This document shows, one piece after another, positions 7,694-15,939 of a stretch of 40,861 nucleotides of DNA (its first letter is position 1; every line of letters starts with the position of its first letter). The position numbers were made by a program, and so were the translations under genes. The stretch is from CAZUSU01 sp964623315 (GTDB lineage Bacteria > Patescibacteriota > Patescibacteriia > Magasanikbacterales > 2-02-FULL-50-9b), in NCBI GenBank assembly GCA_964623315.1, contig CAZUSU010000031.1, positions 1-40,861 on the forward strand, given 5' to 3'. The notes beneath the pieces were generated by a model, which was given only the letters and a program-made list of their open reading frames with translations, did no database searches and was not told where the DNA came from.

Positions 7694-8530
7694 ATGCCAG
7701 TCAGAAAATACAAACCAACCACTAACGCACGTCGCAATTCAAGTGTTGACACCTTTGCCGATTTGACCAAACATGAACCGGAAAAATCGCTGGTTGTGTT
7801 TCGCGCATCAACGGGCGGTCGTAACAACACCGGTAAAATTACGGTGCGCCATCGTGGCGGCGCGCGTCGGTATGTGCGTTTGGTAGATTTTATCGGAGAT
7901 AAATACGACATGCCGGCAACGGTTATAGCCATTGAATACGATCCGAATCGCGGTCCACGTTTGGCACTTTTACAGTATGCCGATGGTGAAAAGCGCTATA
8001 TGATTGCGCCAAATGGTTTGGCGGTCGGCGCAAAGGTTTTGTCATCCCGCACCGCGATTGAAGCCATAACCGGCGCACGCATGCCGCTTAGATTTATTCC
8101 CGTTGGTTTACAGGTGCATAATATTGAATTAAAACCTCTGCAAGGCGGCAAATTAGTGCGCGGCGCAGGTCTTGGCGCGCAAGTTATGGCACTTGAAAAC
8201 GGTTTGGTGACACTGCGCATGCCATCCGGCGAAGTGCGCATGGTGGTGCAAGATGCGGCCGCAACGGTGGGGGATGTCGGCAATTCAGATCACAACCTTA
8301 TTCGTTGGGGTAAGGCAGGTCGCATGCGCCATCGAGGTATTCGGCCAACGGTGCGTGGTAAAGCGATGAATCCGGTGGATCACCCGCACGGCGGTGGTGA
8401 AGGTCGCAACCCGATTGGTTTGAAGTTTGCCAAAACGCCGTGGGGTAAACATGCGATGGGCGTTAAAACGCGCAAGCATAATAAATATAGCGCACCGTTT
8501 ATTGTCACGCGCCGCGCCAAAAAGAAATAA
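7694..8530 (+). CDS. rplB: 50S ribosomal protein L2 (uL2)
   Basis: uL2, 278 residues (normal), is needed for subunit joining and peptidyl transferase activity. The RNA-binding core (GGRNNTGKITVRHRGGARRY), the central SH3-like part and the C-terminal loop around the conserved His (NPVDHPHGGGEGRNPIG) are all present. It lies 8 nt after rplW and 4 nt before rpsS. Confidence 0.99.
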   Translation: MPVRKYKPTTNARRNSSVDTFADLTKHEPEKSLVVFRASTGGRNNTGKITVRHRGGARRYVRLVDFIGDKYDMPATVIAIEYDPNRGPRLALLQYADGEKRYMIAPNGLAVGAKVLSSRTAIEAITGARMPLRFIPVGLQVHNIELKPLQGGKLVRGAGLGAQVMALENGLVTLRMPSGEVRMVVQDAAATVGDVGNSDHNLIRWGKAGRMRHRGIRPTVRGKAMNPVDHPHGGGEGRNPIGLKFAKTPWGKHAMGVKTRKHNKYSAPFIVTRRAKKK

Positions 8531-8534
8531 TTAT

Positions 8535-8879
8535 ATGTCTCGTAGCAGTAAAAAAGGTCCATTCCTTAACGCAAAATTGATGGAAAAAGTGTCGCGCCTC
8601 AAATCAGGCGATAAATTTGTTATCAAAACGTGGGCGCGCGCAAGCACTATCACACCGGAGATGGTCGGACACACCTTTGCCGTTCATAACGGTAAAGATT
8701 TTTTAACGGTTTTGGTCGTGGAAAATATGGTGGGGCATAAGCTGGGCGAATTTTCATTGACTCGCAAGTTTATTCGTCATGGCGGCAAATTGGCCAAAGA
8801 TGAAGCGTCAGCGCCAAAGACATCCTCTGCGGCCACTGCGGCACCGGTCAGCGCGGTTAAGAGCGCGCCAAAGAAATAA
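8535..8879 (+). CDS. rpsS: 30S ribosomal protein S19 (uS19)
   Basis: uS19, 114 residues, binds 16S rRNA in the head near S13. MSRSSKKGPFLNAKLM at the N-terminus and KLGEFSLTRKFIRHGG near residue 75-90 are diagnostic. The final ~25 residues are an Ala/Ser/Lys tail beyond the usual ~92 residues. I use ATG 8535, 4 nt after rplB; an upstream in-frame ATG inside rplB is rejected because it would add non-homologous sequence. Confidence 0.97.
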   Translation: MSRSSKKGPFLNAKLMEKVSRLKSGDKFVIKTWARASTITPEMVGHTFAVHNGKDFLTVLVVENMVGHKLGEFSLTRKFIRHGGKLAKDEASAPKTSSAATAAPVSAVKSAPKK

Positions 8880-8880
8880 T

Positions 8881-9225
8881 ATGAACACCACCGCTTCACT
8901 TCATATGGTTCGCCAATCATGTCGTAAAATACGACTTATCGCTAACATGGTGCGCGGCAAAAAAGCGCTGGACGCCATTACGACGCTTCAATTTGTGCGT
9001 CGCGATGCGGCACCGGTGGTGCGCAAATTAATTGCGAGCGCCGTGGCAAATGCAGAAAACGCGCATAAGGCAGACCCGTCCTCGCTGTGGATTTCCAGCA
9101 TCATGGTTGATAACGCCGGATTCATCAAACGGTTCCGACCGCGAGCCATGGGTCGTGCCGCAGAAATTCATAAACATATGTCGCACGTGAAACTCACGTT
9201 GTCCGACGAACCGAAAAAGAAATAA
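8881..9225 (+). CDS. rplV: 50S ribosomal protein L22 (uL22)
   Basis: uL22, 114 residues, contributes the second tunnel-constriction loop and contacts all 23S rRNA domains. Visible family features are SCRKIRLIANMVRGKKALDA, the helix with LIASAVANAENAH, and the loop tip before RFRPRAMGRAAEIHK. The start is ATG 8881, one base after the rpsS stop. Confidence 0.97.
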   Translation: MNTTASLHMVRQSCRKIRLIANMVRGKKALDAITTLQFVRRDAAPVVRKLIASAVANAENAHKADPSSLWISSIMVDNAGFIKRFRPRAMGRAAEIHKHMSHVKLTLSDEPKKK

Positions 9226-9226
9226 T

Positions 9227-9919
9227 ATGGGTCATAAAGTTCACCCAAAAATTCATCGCATGATGCACCTGTGGATTTGGGATTCACGGTGGTTTCGCGA
9301 TAAAAAAACGTATCCGGCCGCTTTAGAAACCGATCATCGCTTGCGCGAATTTCTTAAAAAAGAGGTGCACGGCGCCGGATTGGACGGCATTAAAATTGAA
9401 CTGAACGAATACGACGTTACGCTTACGTTATTGGCCGCAAAGCCCGGTATGATTATTGGTCGCGGTGGCGCCGGTATAGAAGAATTGCGCAAAAAAATCG
9501 CGAAAAAGTTTTATGCGGGACGCAAAGATGTTGCAGTGCGCGTTAACGTGTTGGAGCTTTCCCATCCGAGTTTGTCTGCGGCGGCCATTGCAGAACAGAT
9601 GGCAATGGATTTGGAAAAACGCATGCCGTTCCGTCGCGTACTTAAAACTACCATAGAACGCGCAACGCGCGCCGGTGCACAAGGTATCAAGGTGGCGGTA
9701 TCCGGCCGTTTAAATGGCGCAGAAATTGCCCGTCGCGAATGGTTGTCTTGGGGTAAAGTGCCGCTTGCTACCATTCGTAGCGACGTTGATTTTGTGGTCA
9801 GTGAAGCGCACACCATCTATGGCACAATCGGTATCAAAGTATGGGTGTATAAGGGCGATAGATTTGGCCGCAAAGATAAATTTGCCGACGAAGCAAAAGA
9901 AAAAGTGTTTAGTAAATAA
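9227..9919 (+). CDS. rpsC: 30S ribosomal protein S3 (uS3)
   Basis: uS3, 230 residues (normal), lies at the mRNA entry channel and has helicase-like activity with S4 and S5. The N-terminal MGHKVHPKIHRM, the KH domain GxxG region (GMIIGRGGAGIEELRKKI, about 74-91) and the C-terminal domain (GAQGIKVAVSGRLNGAEIAR) are all clear. It starts one base after rplV. Confidence 0.98.
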   Translation: MGHKVHPKIHRMMHLWIWDSRWFRDKKTYPAALETDHRLREFLKKEVHGAGLDGIKIELNEYDVTLTLLAAKPGMIIGRGGAGIEELRKKIAKKFYAGRKDVAVRVNVLELSHPSLSAAAIAEQMAMDLEKRMPFRRVLKTTIERATRAGAQGIKVAVSGRLNGAEIARREWLSWGKVPLATIRSDVDFVVSEAHTIYGTIGIKVWVYKGDRFGRKDKFADEAKEKVFSK

Positions 9920-9921
9920 AT

Positions 9922-10335
9922 ATGTTAATCCCGCGTAAAGTAAAACATCGCAAGTGGCATAAAGGGCGCCGGCGCAACACCGGCGTTGCCACCACCAAAC
10001 TGACGGTTGCGTTTGGTACGTTTGGATTGCGCGCCAATACTTACGCATGGGTTACGTCGCGCCAGATTGAATCCGTACGTAAAGTGTTAACGCGTTATGT
10101 AAAAAAGGGCGGTAAAATCTGGATCCGCATTTTCCCCGACAAACCCATCACGAAAAAAGGCGCAGAAACGCCAATGGGTAAAGGCAAAGGCGCGGTGGAT
10201 CATTACGTCTGTATCATAAAACCGGGCACGGTGATGTTTGAAATGGATGGCGTTGCCGAGCCGCAAGTGCGCGAGGCGTTCCGGTTAGCCGGCCACAAAC
10301 TGCCTCTAAGGACCGACTTTGTTAAACGCATATGA
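9922..10335 (+). CDS. rplP: 50S ribosomal protein L16 (uL16)
   Basis: uL16, 137 residues, binds near the A-site tRNA elbow and is added late in 50S assembly. MLIPRKVKHRKWHKGRRR and the loop MGKGKGAVDHYVCIIKPG identify it. Just before that loop the sequence reads AETPMGKGKG, with Pro where many bacteria have an Arg. The gene ends with TGA overlapping the rpmC start (ATGA), so translation is coupled, and this shows TGA is a true stop codon here. Confidence 0.97.
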   Translation: MLIPRKVKHRKWHKGRRRNTGVATTKLTVAFGTFGLRANTYAWVTSRQIESVRKVLTRYVKKGGKIWIRIFPDKPITKKGAETPMGKGKGAVDHYVCIIKPGTVMFEMDGVAEPQVREAFRLAGHKLPLRTDFVKRI

Positions 10336-10523
10336 CCTCTAAAGAGTTAAAAGAAAAAACGGTTGTAGAACTGCAGGTGCTCGCCGCAGAACAAGGCGAA
10401 CAGATTCGCGCACTGGAAACGGGCGTGCGCAGTGCCACGTTTAAACAAACGCATGAGGTCGCGGCTCTCAAGAAATCACGCGCACGCATCTTGACTCTTT
10501 TGTCACAGCGGAGTAGAGTGTAA
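10332..10523 (+). CDS. rpmC: 50S ribosomal protein L29 (uL29)
   Basis: uL29, 63 residues, is a small helical-hairpin protein next to L23 at the tunnel exit. MTSKELKEKTVVELQVLAAE at the start and the basic KKSRARILTLLSQR at the end fit the family. Its ATG overlaps the rplP stop by 4 nt. Confidence 0.93.
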   Translation: MTSKELKEKTVVELQVLAAEQGEQIRALETGVRSATFKQTHEVAALKKSRARILTLLSQRSRV

Positions 10524-10533
10524 TCCTTTGTAT

Positions 10534-10794
10534 ATGGAAACCAAACCAACACATGAGCGCACATTTACCGGCACCATTATTTCCGTTGCAATGAACAAAA
10601 CAATCGTGGTGTCCATTGATCGTACCAAGGTACATCCCAAATACGGGAAGCAGTTTGTGCGTTCAAAAAAGTTTCACGTGCATGATGAGCGCGGCGGCCA
10701 CGCCGTAGGTCAGCAAGTGACGTTTGTTGAATGTCGGCCGCTTTCCAAAACCAAACGATGGCGCGTGGTTACACCGGTAAAACCAACCATATGA
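10534..10794 (+). CDS. rpsQ: 30S ribosomal protein S17 (uS17)
   Basis: uS17, 86 residues, is an OB-fold protein and primary 16S rRNA binder. FTGTIISVAMNKTIVVSIDR, HPKYGKQFVRSKKFHVHDE and VTFVECRPLSKTKRW are typical. ATG 10534 is preferred to an in-frame TTG two codons upstream. It overlaps rplN by 4 nt (ATGA). Confidence 0.96.
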   Translation: METKPTHERTFTGTIISVAMNKTIVVSIDRTKVHPKYGKQFVRSKKFHVHDERGGHAVGQQVTFVECRPLSKTKRWRVVTPVKPTI

Positions 10795-11162
10795 TTCAGC
10801 ATCGTTCCATGATTGCCAGTGCCGATAACACCGGAGCCAAAAAACTCTATGTGTTTCGCGTACTCGGCGGTTACAAACAGCGATACGGATGTGTGGGTGA
10901 TTTGGTGGTGTGCAGTGTAAAAATTGCAGAGCCGCACGGTCAGGTAAAAAAGGGTGATATCGTCACGGTCGTTATGGTTAGACAGCGCAAGGAGTTGCGT
11001 CGCGCCGACGGCACCTACGTGCGATTTAGCGAAAATGCCGGCGTTATAGTTGATAAAAAAACAAAAGAACCAAAAGGGACGCGTATTTTTGGACCGGTGG
11101 CGCGCGAATTGCGCAATCTGGGGTATCAAAAAATCGTCTCATTAGCCCCCGAGGTGTTGTAA
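10791..11162 (+). CDS. rplN: 50S ribosomal protein L14 (uL14)
   Basis: uL14, 123 residues (family ~122), lies at the subunit interface and forms bridge B8. MIQHRSMIASADNTGAKKLY at the N-terminus, the central GDIVTVVMVRQRKELRRADG and the end ARELRNLGYQKIVSLAPEVL match throughout. The start overlaps the rpsQ stop, so the longer frame running back through rpsQ is not real. Confidence 0.98.
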   Translation: MIQHRSMIASADNTGAKKLYVFRVLGGYKQRYGCVGDLVVCSVKIAEPHGQVKKGDIVTVVMVRQRKELRRADGTYVRFSENAGVIVDKKTKEPKGTRIFGPVARELRNLGYQKIVSLAPEVL

Positions 11163-11163
11163 T

Positions 11164-11487
11164 ATGATTAAAACAAAACTCAAAATTGGCGATCTCGTAC
11201 AGGTGATGACCGGCAAGAGCCGTGGCAAAACCGGAAAGATTCTTCAGGTATTCATCGCGAAAAATCGCGTGGTAGTTGAAGGCGCCAATCTCATGAAAAA
11301 GCATTTGCGTGCGCGGGGCGGTGCGCAAAAACAAAAGGGACAAATTATTGAACTGGCCGCGCCAATGCACCTGTCAAACGTCATGCTGGTGGATCCGTCA
11401 AACAATAAACCAACGCGCTTGCGCATTGAACGCCGCGAGGGCACTCGCACGCGCATTGCCCGCAAGACCGGAACCGTTATCTCGTAA
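11164..11487 (+). CDS. rplX: 50S ribosomal protein L24 (uL24)
   Basis: uL24, 107 residues, is one of the two assembly-initiating 50S proteins. The KOW motif (KIGDLVQVMTGKSRGKTGKI, residues 6-25) and VEGANLMKKHLRARGGAQKQ are clear. It begins one base after rplN and ends 2 nt before rplE. Confidence 0.96.
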   Translation: MIKTKLKIGDLVQVMTGKSRGKTGKILQVFIAKNRVVVEGANLMKKHLRARGGAQKQKGQIIELAAPMHLSNVMLVDPSNNKPTRLRIERREGTRTRIARKTGTVIS

Positions 11488-11489
11488 TT

Positions 11490-12038
11490 ATGAAACGACT
11501 CAAAGAACAATTCCGCACCACTATTGCACCGGCATTGGCCAAGGAGCTTTCTATTTCAAATAACAACGCCGTTCCGCGGGTGGTTAAGATTGTATTATCG
11601 GTTGGTACGGGCAAATTGGGCAAGGATGCCAAGCTCGTAGAGGCGGTGCAAAGCACGCTCACGCGCATTTCCGGCCAAAAGCCGGCAGAGACGCGTGCCA
11701 AAACGTCCATTTCAAATTTCAAACTGCGCGAAGGTACGGTTGTGGGTTACAAAGTAACGCTCCGTGGTACACGCATGTGGGACTTTTTGCAAAAATTGCT
11801 CCACGTGACGTTTGCGCGCGTGCGTGACTTCCGCGGCATCAGCGCCAAAGCGATTGATGCGCAAGGAAACATGTCACTTGGCTTCAAAGAGCATTTGGCT
11901 TTCCCCGAAATTCGTAATGACGAATTGGATACTCTACACGGTTTGGAAATTACGATTCACACGACCGCCGGTACGCGCGCACGTGGTGAAGCGTTGTTAC
12001 GCGCGTTTGGATTCCCCTTTAAGGATTCCGATAAGTAA
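11490..12038 (+). CDS. rplE: 50S ribosomal protein L5 (uL5)
   Basis: uL5, 182 residues (normal), binds 5S rRNA with L18 and contacts P-site tRNA. VPRVVKIVLSVGTGKLGKDA, the RAKTSISNFKLREG segment, RDFRGISAKAIDAQGNMSLG and the C-terminal EALLRAFGFPF are family hallmarks. It is followed 5 nt later by rpsN. Confidence 0.97.
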   Translation: MKRLKEQFRTTIAPALAKELSISNNNAVPRVVKIVLSVGTGKLGKDAKLVEAVQSTLTRISGQKPAETRAKTSISNFKLREGTVVGYKVTLRGTRMWDFLQKLLHVTFARVRDFRGISAKAIDAQGNMSLGFKEHLAFPEIRNDELDTLHGLEITIHTTAGTRARGEALLRAFGFPFKDSDK

Positions 12039-12043
12039 ATAGT

Positions 12044-12229
12044 ATGGCAACAGAATCACAAATTGCAAAAACAATTCGGAAACCGAAATTCACCACGCGC
12101 ATCGTACACCGCTGTTTTTGTTGCGGCCGTACGCGTGGGTATCTGCGCAAGTTTAATTTGTGCCGTATCTGTTTCCGTGAAAAAGCGAATCGCGGCGAGT
12201 TGCCCGGCGTTCGCAAATCTAGCTGGTAA
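12044..12229 (+). CDS. rpsN: 30S ribosomal protein S14, zinc-binding type (uS14)
   Basis: The short zinc-ribbon form of uS14, 61 residues. Two Cys pairs, C24-x2-C27 and C40-x2-C43, form the zinc site; Cys26 is an extra neighbour. The final GELPGVRKSSW is the typical end of this family. It binds the 30S head close to S3 and S10. Being a zinc-dependent (C+) paralogue, it adds to the cell's zinc demand. Confidence 0.97.
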   Translation: MATESQIAKTIRKPKFTTRIVHRCFCCGRTRGYLRKFNLCRICFREKANRGELPGVRKSSW

Positions 12230-12232
12230 GTT

Positions 12233-12631
12233 ATGATGACTGACCCTATCTCCGACATGCTCACCCGAATCCGCAATGGGTACCGCGCGCGCAAGCACGA
12301 GGTAACATTGCCGCATTCAAAAATGAAAGAAGCGGTTGCCTCCATTTTAGCGACCGAAGGTTTTGTCACCTCTGCAGAAAAAGTTGCAAGCAAAACCGGC
12401 GTCGGGAGCGACCTTAAAGTACGGCTTAAATATGCCGCCGGCAGACCGGCGCTCACAGAAGTGCACCGTGTTTCCACGCCGGGCCACCGCAAATACACCG
12501 GAAAAGATCGTTTGCCAACGGTATTGAGCGGGTTTGGTGTGGCAATCGTGTCCACCTCCCATGGCGTGATGACTAATCGGCAAGCAAAAAAAATCGGTGT
12601 GGGCGGCGAACTTATCTGCACCGTTTCGTAA
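12233..12631 (+). CDS. rpsH: 30S ribosomal protein S8 (uS8)
   Basis: uS8, 132 residues, is a central-domain 16S rRNA binder and, in E. coli, the repressor of the spc operon. MTDPISDMLTRIRNGYRARK at the start and the C-terminal GVAIVSTSHGVMTNRQAKKI followed by GGELICTVS are diagnostic. Two adjacent ATG codons (12233 and 12236) could serve as the start. Confidence 0.98.
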   Translation: MMTDPISDMLTRIRNGYRARKHEVTLPHSKMKEAVASILATEGFVTSAEKVASKTGVGSDLKVRLKYAAGRPALTEVHRVSTPGHRKYTGKDRLPTVLSGFGVAIVSTSHGVMTNRQAKKIGVGGELICTVS

Positions 12632-12637
12632 AATTAT

Positions 12638-13186
12638 ATGTCACGAATTGGCAAACAACTTATTATCCTACCGAGCGGCGTTGACGCCACGGTTGGCGAA
12701 CAAAAAATTACCATCAAGGGCCCCAAGGGCGTGCTTACTATCGCGGTGCATCCGCACGTTACGGTTATTAAAGACGGCCAATCGCTTTCTTTAAAGGTGT
12801 TGGATGAGACGGACAAAAGTGATCGCGCATTGTGGGGTTTGGTAGGCGCGCTCATTCGCAACATGCTTATTGGTGTGACGGCAGGTTACGAAAAGAAATT
12901 AGAATTGGTTGGTGTTGGTTATCGCGCCGCGATGCAGGGCAATGATATAAAATTGGAAGTAGGTTATTCGCATCCGGTTATTTTTCCGTTGCCTGCCGGC
13001 ATTTCCGGTACGGCAGAAAAAACAACCATCACTATTTCCGGCATTGATAAACAACTGGTCGGAGAAATTGCGTCACAAATTCGTCGTATTCGTAAACCAG
13101 AACCATATAAAGGCAAAGGTATTCGGTATGAAGGCGAGTACGTGCGTCGCAAAGCCGGTAAGGCGGCTAAATCGGTAGCTAAATAA
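12638..13186 (+). CDS. rplF: 50S ribosomal protein L6 (uL6)
   Basis: uL6, 182 residues, consists of two similar domains near the factor-binding site. MSRIGKQLIILPSGVDATV, ALIRNMLIGVTAGYEKKLEL, and the C-terminal RRIRKPEPYKGKGIRYEGE identify it. It is 6 nt downstream of rpsH and 6 nt upstream of rplR. Confidence 0.98.
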   Translation: MSRIGKQLIILPSGVDATVGEQKITIKGPKGVLTIAVHPHVTVIKDGQSLSLKVLDETDKSDRALWGLVGALIRNMLIGVTAGYEKKLELVGVGYRAAMQGNDIKLEVGYSHPVIFPLPAGISGTAEKTTITISGIDKQLVGEIASQIRRIRKPEPYKGKGIRYEGEYVRRKAGKAAKSVAK

Positions 13187-13192
13187 AAGCGT

Positions 13193-13561
13193 ATGAAAGA
13201 ATCACCACAAAATAAATTAATCCGTCGCGCGCGACGCCGCGCCGCCATTCGTGCACGGGTGCAGGGCACCGCAGAGCGTCCGCGCCTCTCCGTGTACCGT
13301 TCGCTCACTCAAATTCACGGTCAGCTTATTGACGACGCATCAGGAAAAACATTGGTCGCCGTTGCAACCGGCGAACTAAAGGGCCCTGCCGGTGAGCGCA
13401 CGGGCAAAGTGGCACAAAGTTATTTGGGTGGTAAAGCGCTCGCCGCCGCCGCGCAGGTAAAAAAAATAAAATCCGTCGTGTTTGATCGCGGTGGTTTTCG
13501 TTATCAAGGACGTGTGTCTGCATTTGCAGACGGCGCTCGTGACGGCGGTCTCCAATTTTAA
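13193..13561 (+). CDS. rplR: 50S ribosomal protein L18 (uL18)
   Basis: uL18, 122 residues, escorts 5S rRNA to the central protuberance. The basic N-terminus (NKLIRRARRRAAIRARVQGT), RPRLSVYRSLTQIHGQLIDD and the C-terminal VVFDRGGFRYQGRVSAFADG are typical. Confidence 0.97.
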   Translation: MKESPQNKLIRRARRRAAIRARVQGTAERPRLSVYRSLTQIHGQLIDDASGKTLVAVATGELKGPAGERTGKVAQSYLGGKALAAAAQVKKIKSVVFDRGGFRYQGRVSAFADGARDGGLQF

Positions 13562-13567
13562 AATTGT

Positions 13568-14215
13568 ATGTCAGAAGAAGAAAAGCAACAACCAGAAACA
13601 AGTATGACGGCCAGTCCGTTAGATATTGCGCCAGCCGTGCCACTTGAAGTAATGGTGCGCGGTTCGTTATCTGATACGGATGCAAAAGGTGGCGGTGGCG
13701 GCGGTGGCGGATCGCGCGGGAGGGGTGGCCGAGGGCGTCGCGATGATCGCGGCGGTCGCGAGAAAGAGGATAGAGAGTTTGAACAGGTAACGTTGGATTT
13801 GGCGCGCGTTACCCGTGTGACCAAAGGCGGTAAGCGCATGCGCTTCCGTGCCACGGTTATTGTTGGTGATGCCAAAGGCCGTGTCGGTTTTGCCACCAGC
13901 AAAGGCGTGGATGTGCAGGCATCGGTGTTGAAAGCATCTACGAAAGCAAAAAAGCGATTGATTACCATTCCGATGGTGAACGAAACGATTCCGCATATGG
14001 TTCGGGGAAAGTCCGGCGCCGCCGTGGTTATTGTTATGCCGGCCCCAAAGGGATCTGGAATTATTGCGGGAGGTCCGGTACGTACCACATTGCAATTGGC
14101 TGGTGTACCAAATGCCTCATCTAAAATTTTAGGTTCCAAAAATAAAATTAACAACGTGCGCGCCACCATTAAGGCGCTCTCACAGTTAAGACGCCCCGCT
14201 AATAAAACCGTATGA
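13568..14215 (+). CDS. rpsE: 30S ribosomal protein S5 (uS5), extended Gly/Arg-rich N-terminus
   Basis: uS5, 215 residues against a usual ~165. The extra ~65 residues at the N-terminus include a glycine run and an RGRGGRGRRDDRGGRE stretch before the double-stranded-RNA-binding fold begins at about residue 70 (FEQVTLDLARVTRVTKGGKR). The C-terminal domain (GSGIIAGGPVRTTLQLAGVP, then SKILGSKNKINNVRATI) is complete. It acts in decoding accuracy at the mRNA entry. The stop overlaps the rplO start by 4 nt, so no rpmD (uL30) lies between S5 and L15. Confidence 0.97.
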   Translation: MSEEEKQQPETSMTASPLDIAPAVPLEVMVRGSLSDTDAKGGGGGGGGSRGRGGRGRRDDRGGREKEDREFEQVTLDLARVTRVTKGGKRMRFRATVIVGDAKGRVGFATSKGVDVQASVLKASTKAKKRLITIPMVNETIPHMVRGKSGAAVVIVMPAPKGSGIIAGGPVRTTLQLAGVPNASSKILGSKNKINNVRATIKALSQLRRPANKTV

Positions 14216-14646
14216 CGCAACCACATTCCCTCAAACCAAAAAAAGGAACTCGTCGCGCATCGCATGCAGTGGGGCGCGGACACGGTTCCGGTATGGGCAC
14301 TACTGCGGGTCGCGGAACAAAGGGTCAGCGCGCGCGTTCCGGTGGGCGCCGCGGATTGGTGCTGTTCGGACTGAAGGCGTCAATTCAGACCTTACCAAAA
14401 CTACGTGGATTTCATTCTTTACAGACCAAGGCCGTTACCATTACGCTCGCACAATTGCGAGCGCGTCTTGGCGATGATACAATAGTGACGTCCGAATTAC
14501 TAAAAAAGTGGGGTCTCGTGCGCACACAAAAAACGCGTGCGAAAATTGTTGGCAATGCAACGGATAAAAAAATGTCCGTCACCGGCATCGCCATTTCCGC
14601 TGGCGCGCGCAAAGCAATAGAAGCCGCCGGCGGCTCGGTCGCGTAA
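14212..14646 (+). CDS. rplO: 50S ribosomal protein L15 (uL15)
   Basis: uL15, 144 residues. The Gly/Arg-rich N-terminal extension that enters the 23S core is evident (RASHAVGRGHGSGMGTTAGR, then KGQRARSGG), and the C-terminal domain ends in GIAISAGARKAIEAAGGSV. It directly overlaps rpsE, the arrangement expected when uL30 is missing. Confidence 0.97.
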   Translation: MTQPHSLKPKKGTRRASHAVGRGHGSGMGTTAGRGTKGQRARSGGRRGLVLFGLKASIQTLPKLRGFHSLQTKAVTITLAQLRARLGDDTIVTSELLKKWGLVRTQKTRAKIVGNATDKKMSVTGIAISAGARKAIEAAGGSVA

Positions 14647-14664
14647 TATTGGCAGAAAAAAACT

Positions 14665-15939
14665 ATGTGGGAACGAATTAAATTGGTGTGGGGAATTCCA
14701 GACCTTCGTCGGAGCATTCTGTTTATCGTGGGCATTTTGGTGTTATTTCGTTTTGCGGCGCACATTCCCATTCCGGGTATTGATATAGAAAAGCTCCGCG
14801 CATTTATCGGGCAAAATCAAATTGTCGGACTGTTTAATATTTTTTCCGGTGGCACGTTGGAAAATTTTTCTATCGTCATGATGGGCGTCGGTCCGTATAT
14901 TACTTCGTCTATTATTTTTCAGTTGCTTGGCATGATTGTGCCGTCCATTGAAGAGTTGCAAAAAGAAGGGGAGCAGGGCCAGCAAAAAATAAATCAGTGG
15001 ACGCGTTTGGCGTCCGTGCCGCTTTCATTGTTGCAGTCCTACGGCATGATTAATTTACTGCAACAATCTTCCTCCGGCATTTTTGTTGATCTCACCGCTT
15101 TCAAAATGGCAACGATTATGATTACGGTGACGGCCGGTACCCTCTTGCTCATGTGGTTGGGCGAACTGATTTCAGAAAAGCACATCGGCAACGGTATTTC
15201 CATTCTCATTTTTGCCGGCATTATTGCGGCATTGCCCACGGCTATTCAGAGAACGGTTTTGACGTTTGATGCGTCGCAAATTGCCGAAATTTTAGGATTT
15301 ATTGTGTTGGCGTTGGCAACGATTGTTGGCGTGGTGTTTGTGACGCAGGGTCAGCGCATCATTCCCATTCAATATGCGCGCGCGCAACGTGATGGGCGCA
15401 TGCAGGGTGGTGTATCAACACATCTGCCCATTCGCGTAAATATGGCCGGCGTTATTCCCATAATTTTTGCCATCTCGTTGGTACTTTTTCCACCACTGGT
15501 GGCACAATTTTTTGTGCGTGCGCAAACGCCGTTTGTGGCAGAAGCGGCACAGTGGGTCATCAAGATGTTCAATGACCAGTTGATCTACGGCATTTTATAT
15601 TTCATCTTGGTGTTCGGTTTTACTTTTTTCTACACGTCAATTGTGTTTCAGCCCACCAAAGTTGCAGAAAATTTGCAAAAGCAAGGCGGGTTTATTCCGG
15701 GCATTCGGCCGGGGGTGCCCACGGCAGATTATTTGGAACGTGTCACCAATCGCGTGCAGTTGGCGGGCGCCGCATTTTTGGCCGTGATCGCCATACTCCC
15801 TCTGTTGGTCCAACAGGTAACGGGTTCGCAGTCATTAGTTATTGGTGGCACATCGCTTCTCATCGTGGTATCGGTTGCCATTGAAACAATGAACAAAGTT
15901 GAATCGCAAATTACCATGCGTCAGTACGATTCATTATGA
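14665..15939 (+). CDS. secY: Preprotein translocase subunit SecY
   Basis: SecY, 424 residues (normal length), is the channel of the Sec translocon in the cytoplasmic membrane. Ten hydrophobic segments can be followed from FRFAAHIPIPGID (segment 1 and plug region) through NGISILIFAGIIAALP to the C-terminal LLIVVSVAIETMNKVESQI. The cytosolic loop GFIPGIRPGVPTADYLERV, contacted by SecA and the ribosome, is intact. It follows rplO by 18 nt and overlaps adk by 4 nt (ATGA). Confidence 0.98.
   Translation: MWERIKLVWGIPDLRRSILFIVGILVLFRFAAHIPIPGIDIEKLRAFIGQNQIVGLFNIFSGGTLENFSIVMMGVGPYITSSIIFQLLGMIVPSIEELQKEGEQGQQKINQWTRLASVPLSLLQSYGMINLLQQSSSGIFVDLTAFKMATIMITVTAGTLLLMWLGELISEKHIGNGISILIFAGIIAALPTAIQRTVLTFDASQIAEILGFIVLALATIVGVVFVTQGQRIIPIQYARAQRDGRMQGGVSTHLPIRVNMAGVIPIIFAISLVLFPPLVAQFFVRAQTPFVAEAAQWVIKMFNDQLIYGILYFILVFGFTFFYTSIVFQPTKVAENLQKQGGFIPGIRPGVPTADYLERVTNRVQLAGAAFLAVIAILPLLVQQVTGSQSLVIGGTSLLIVVSVAIETMNKVESQITMRQYDSL

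Noticed and set aside
10671..10686. GTTTCACGTG inside rpsQ, matching part of the parS consensus
   Set aside because: Only ten of sixteen positions match, one half is missing, and it is in conserved coding sequence.
13558..14283. 241-codon minus-strand frame over rpsE
   Set aside because: Shadow of a highly conserved ribosomal gene.
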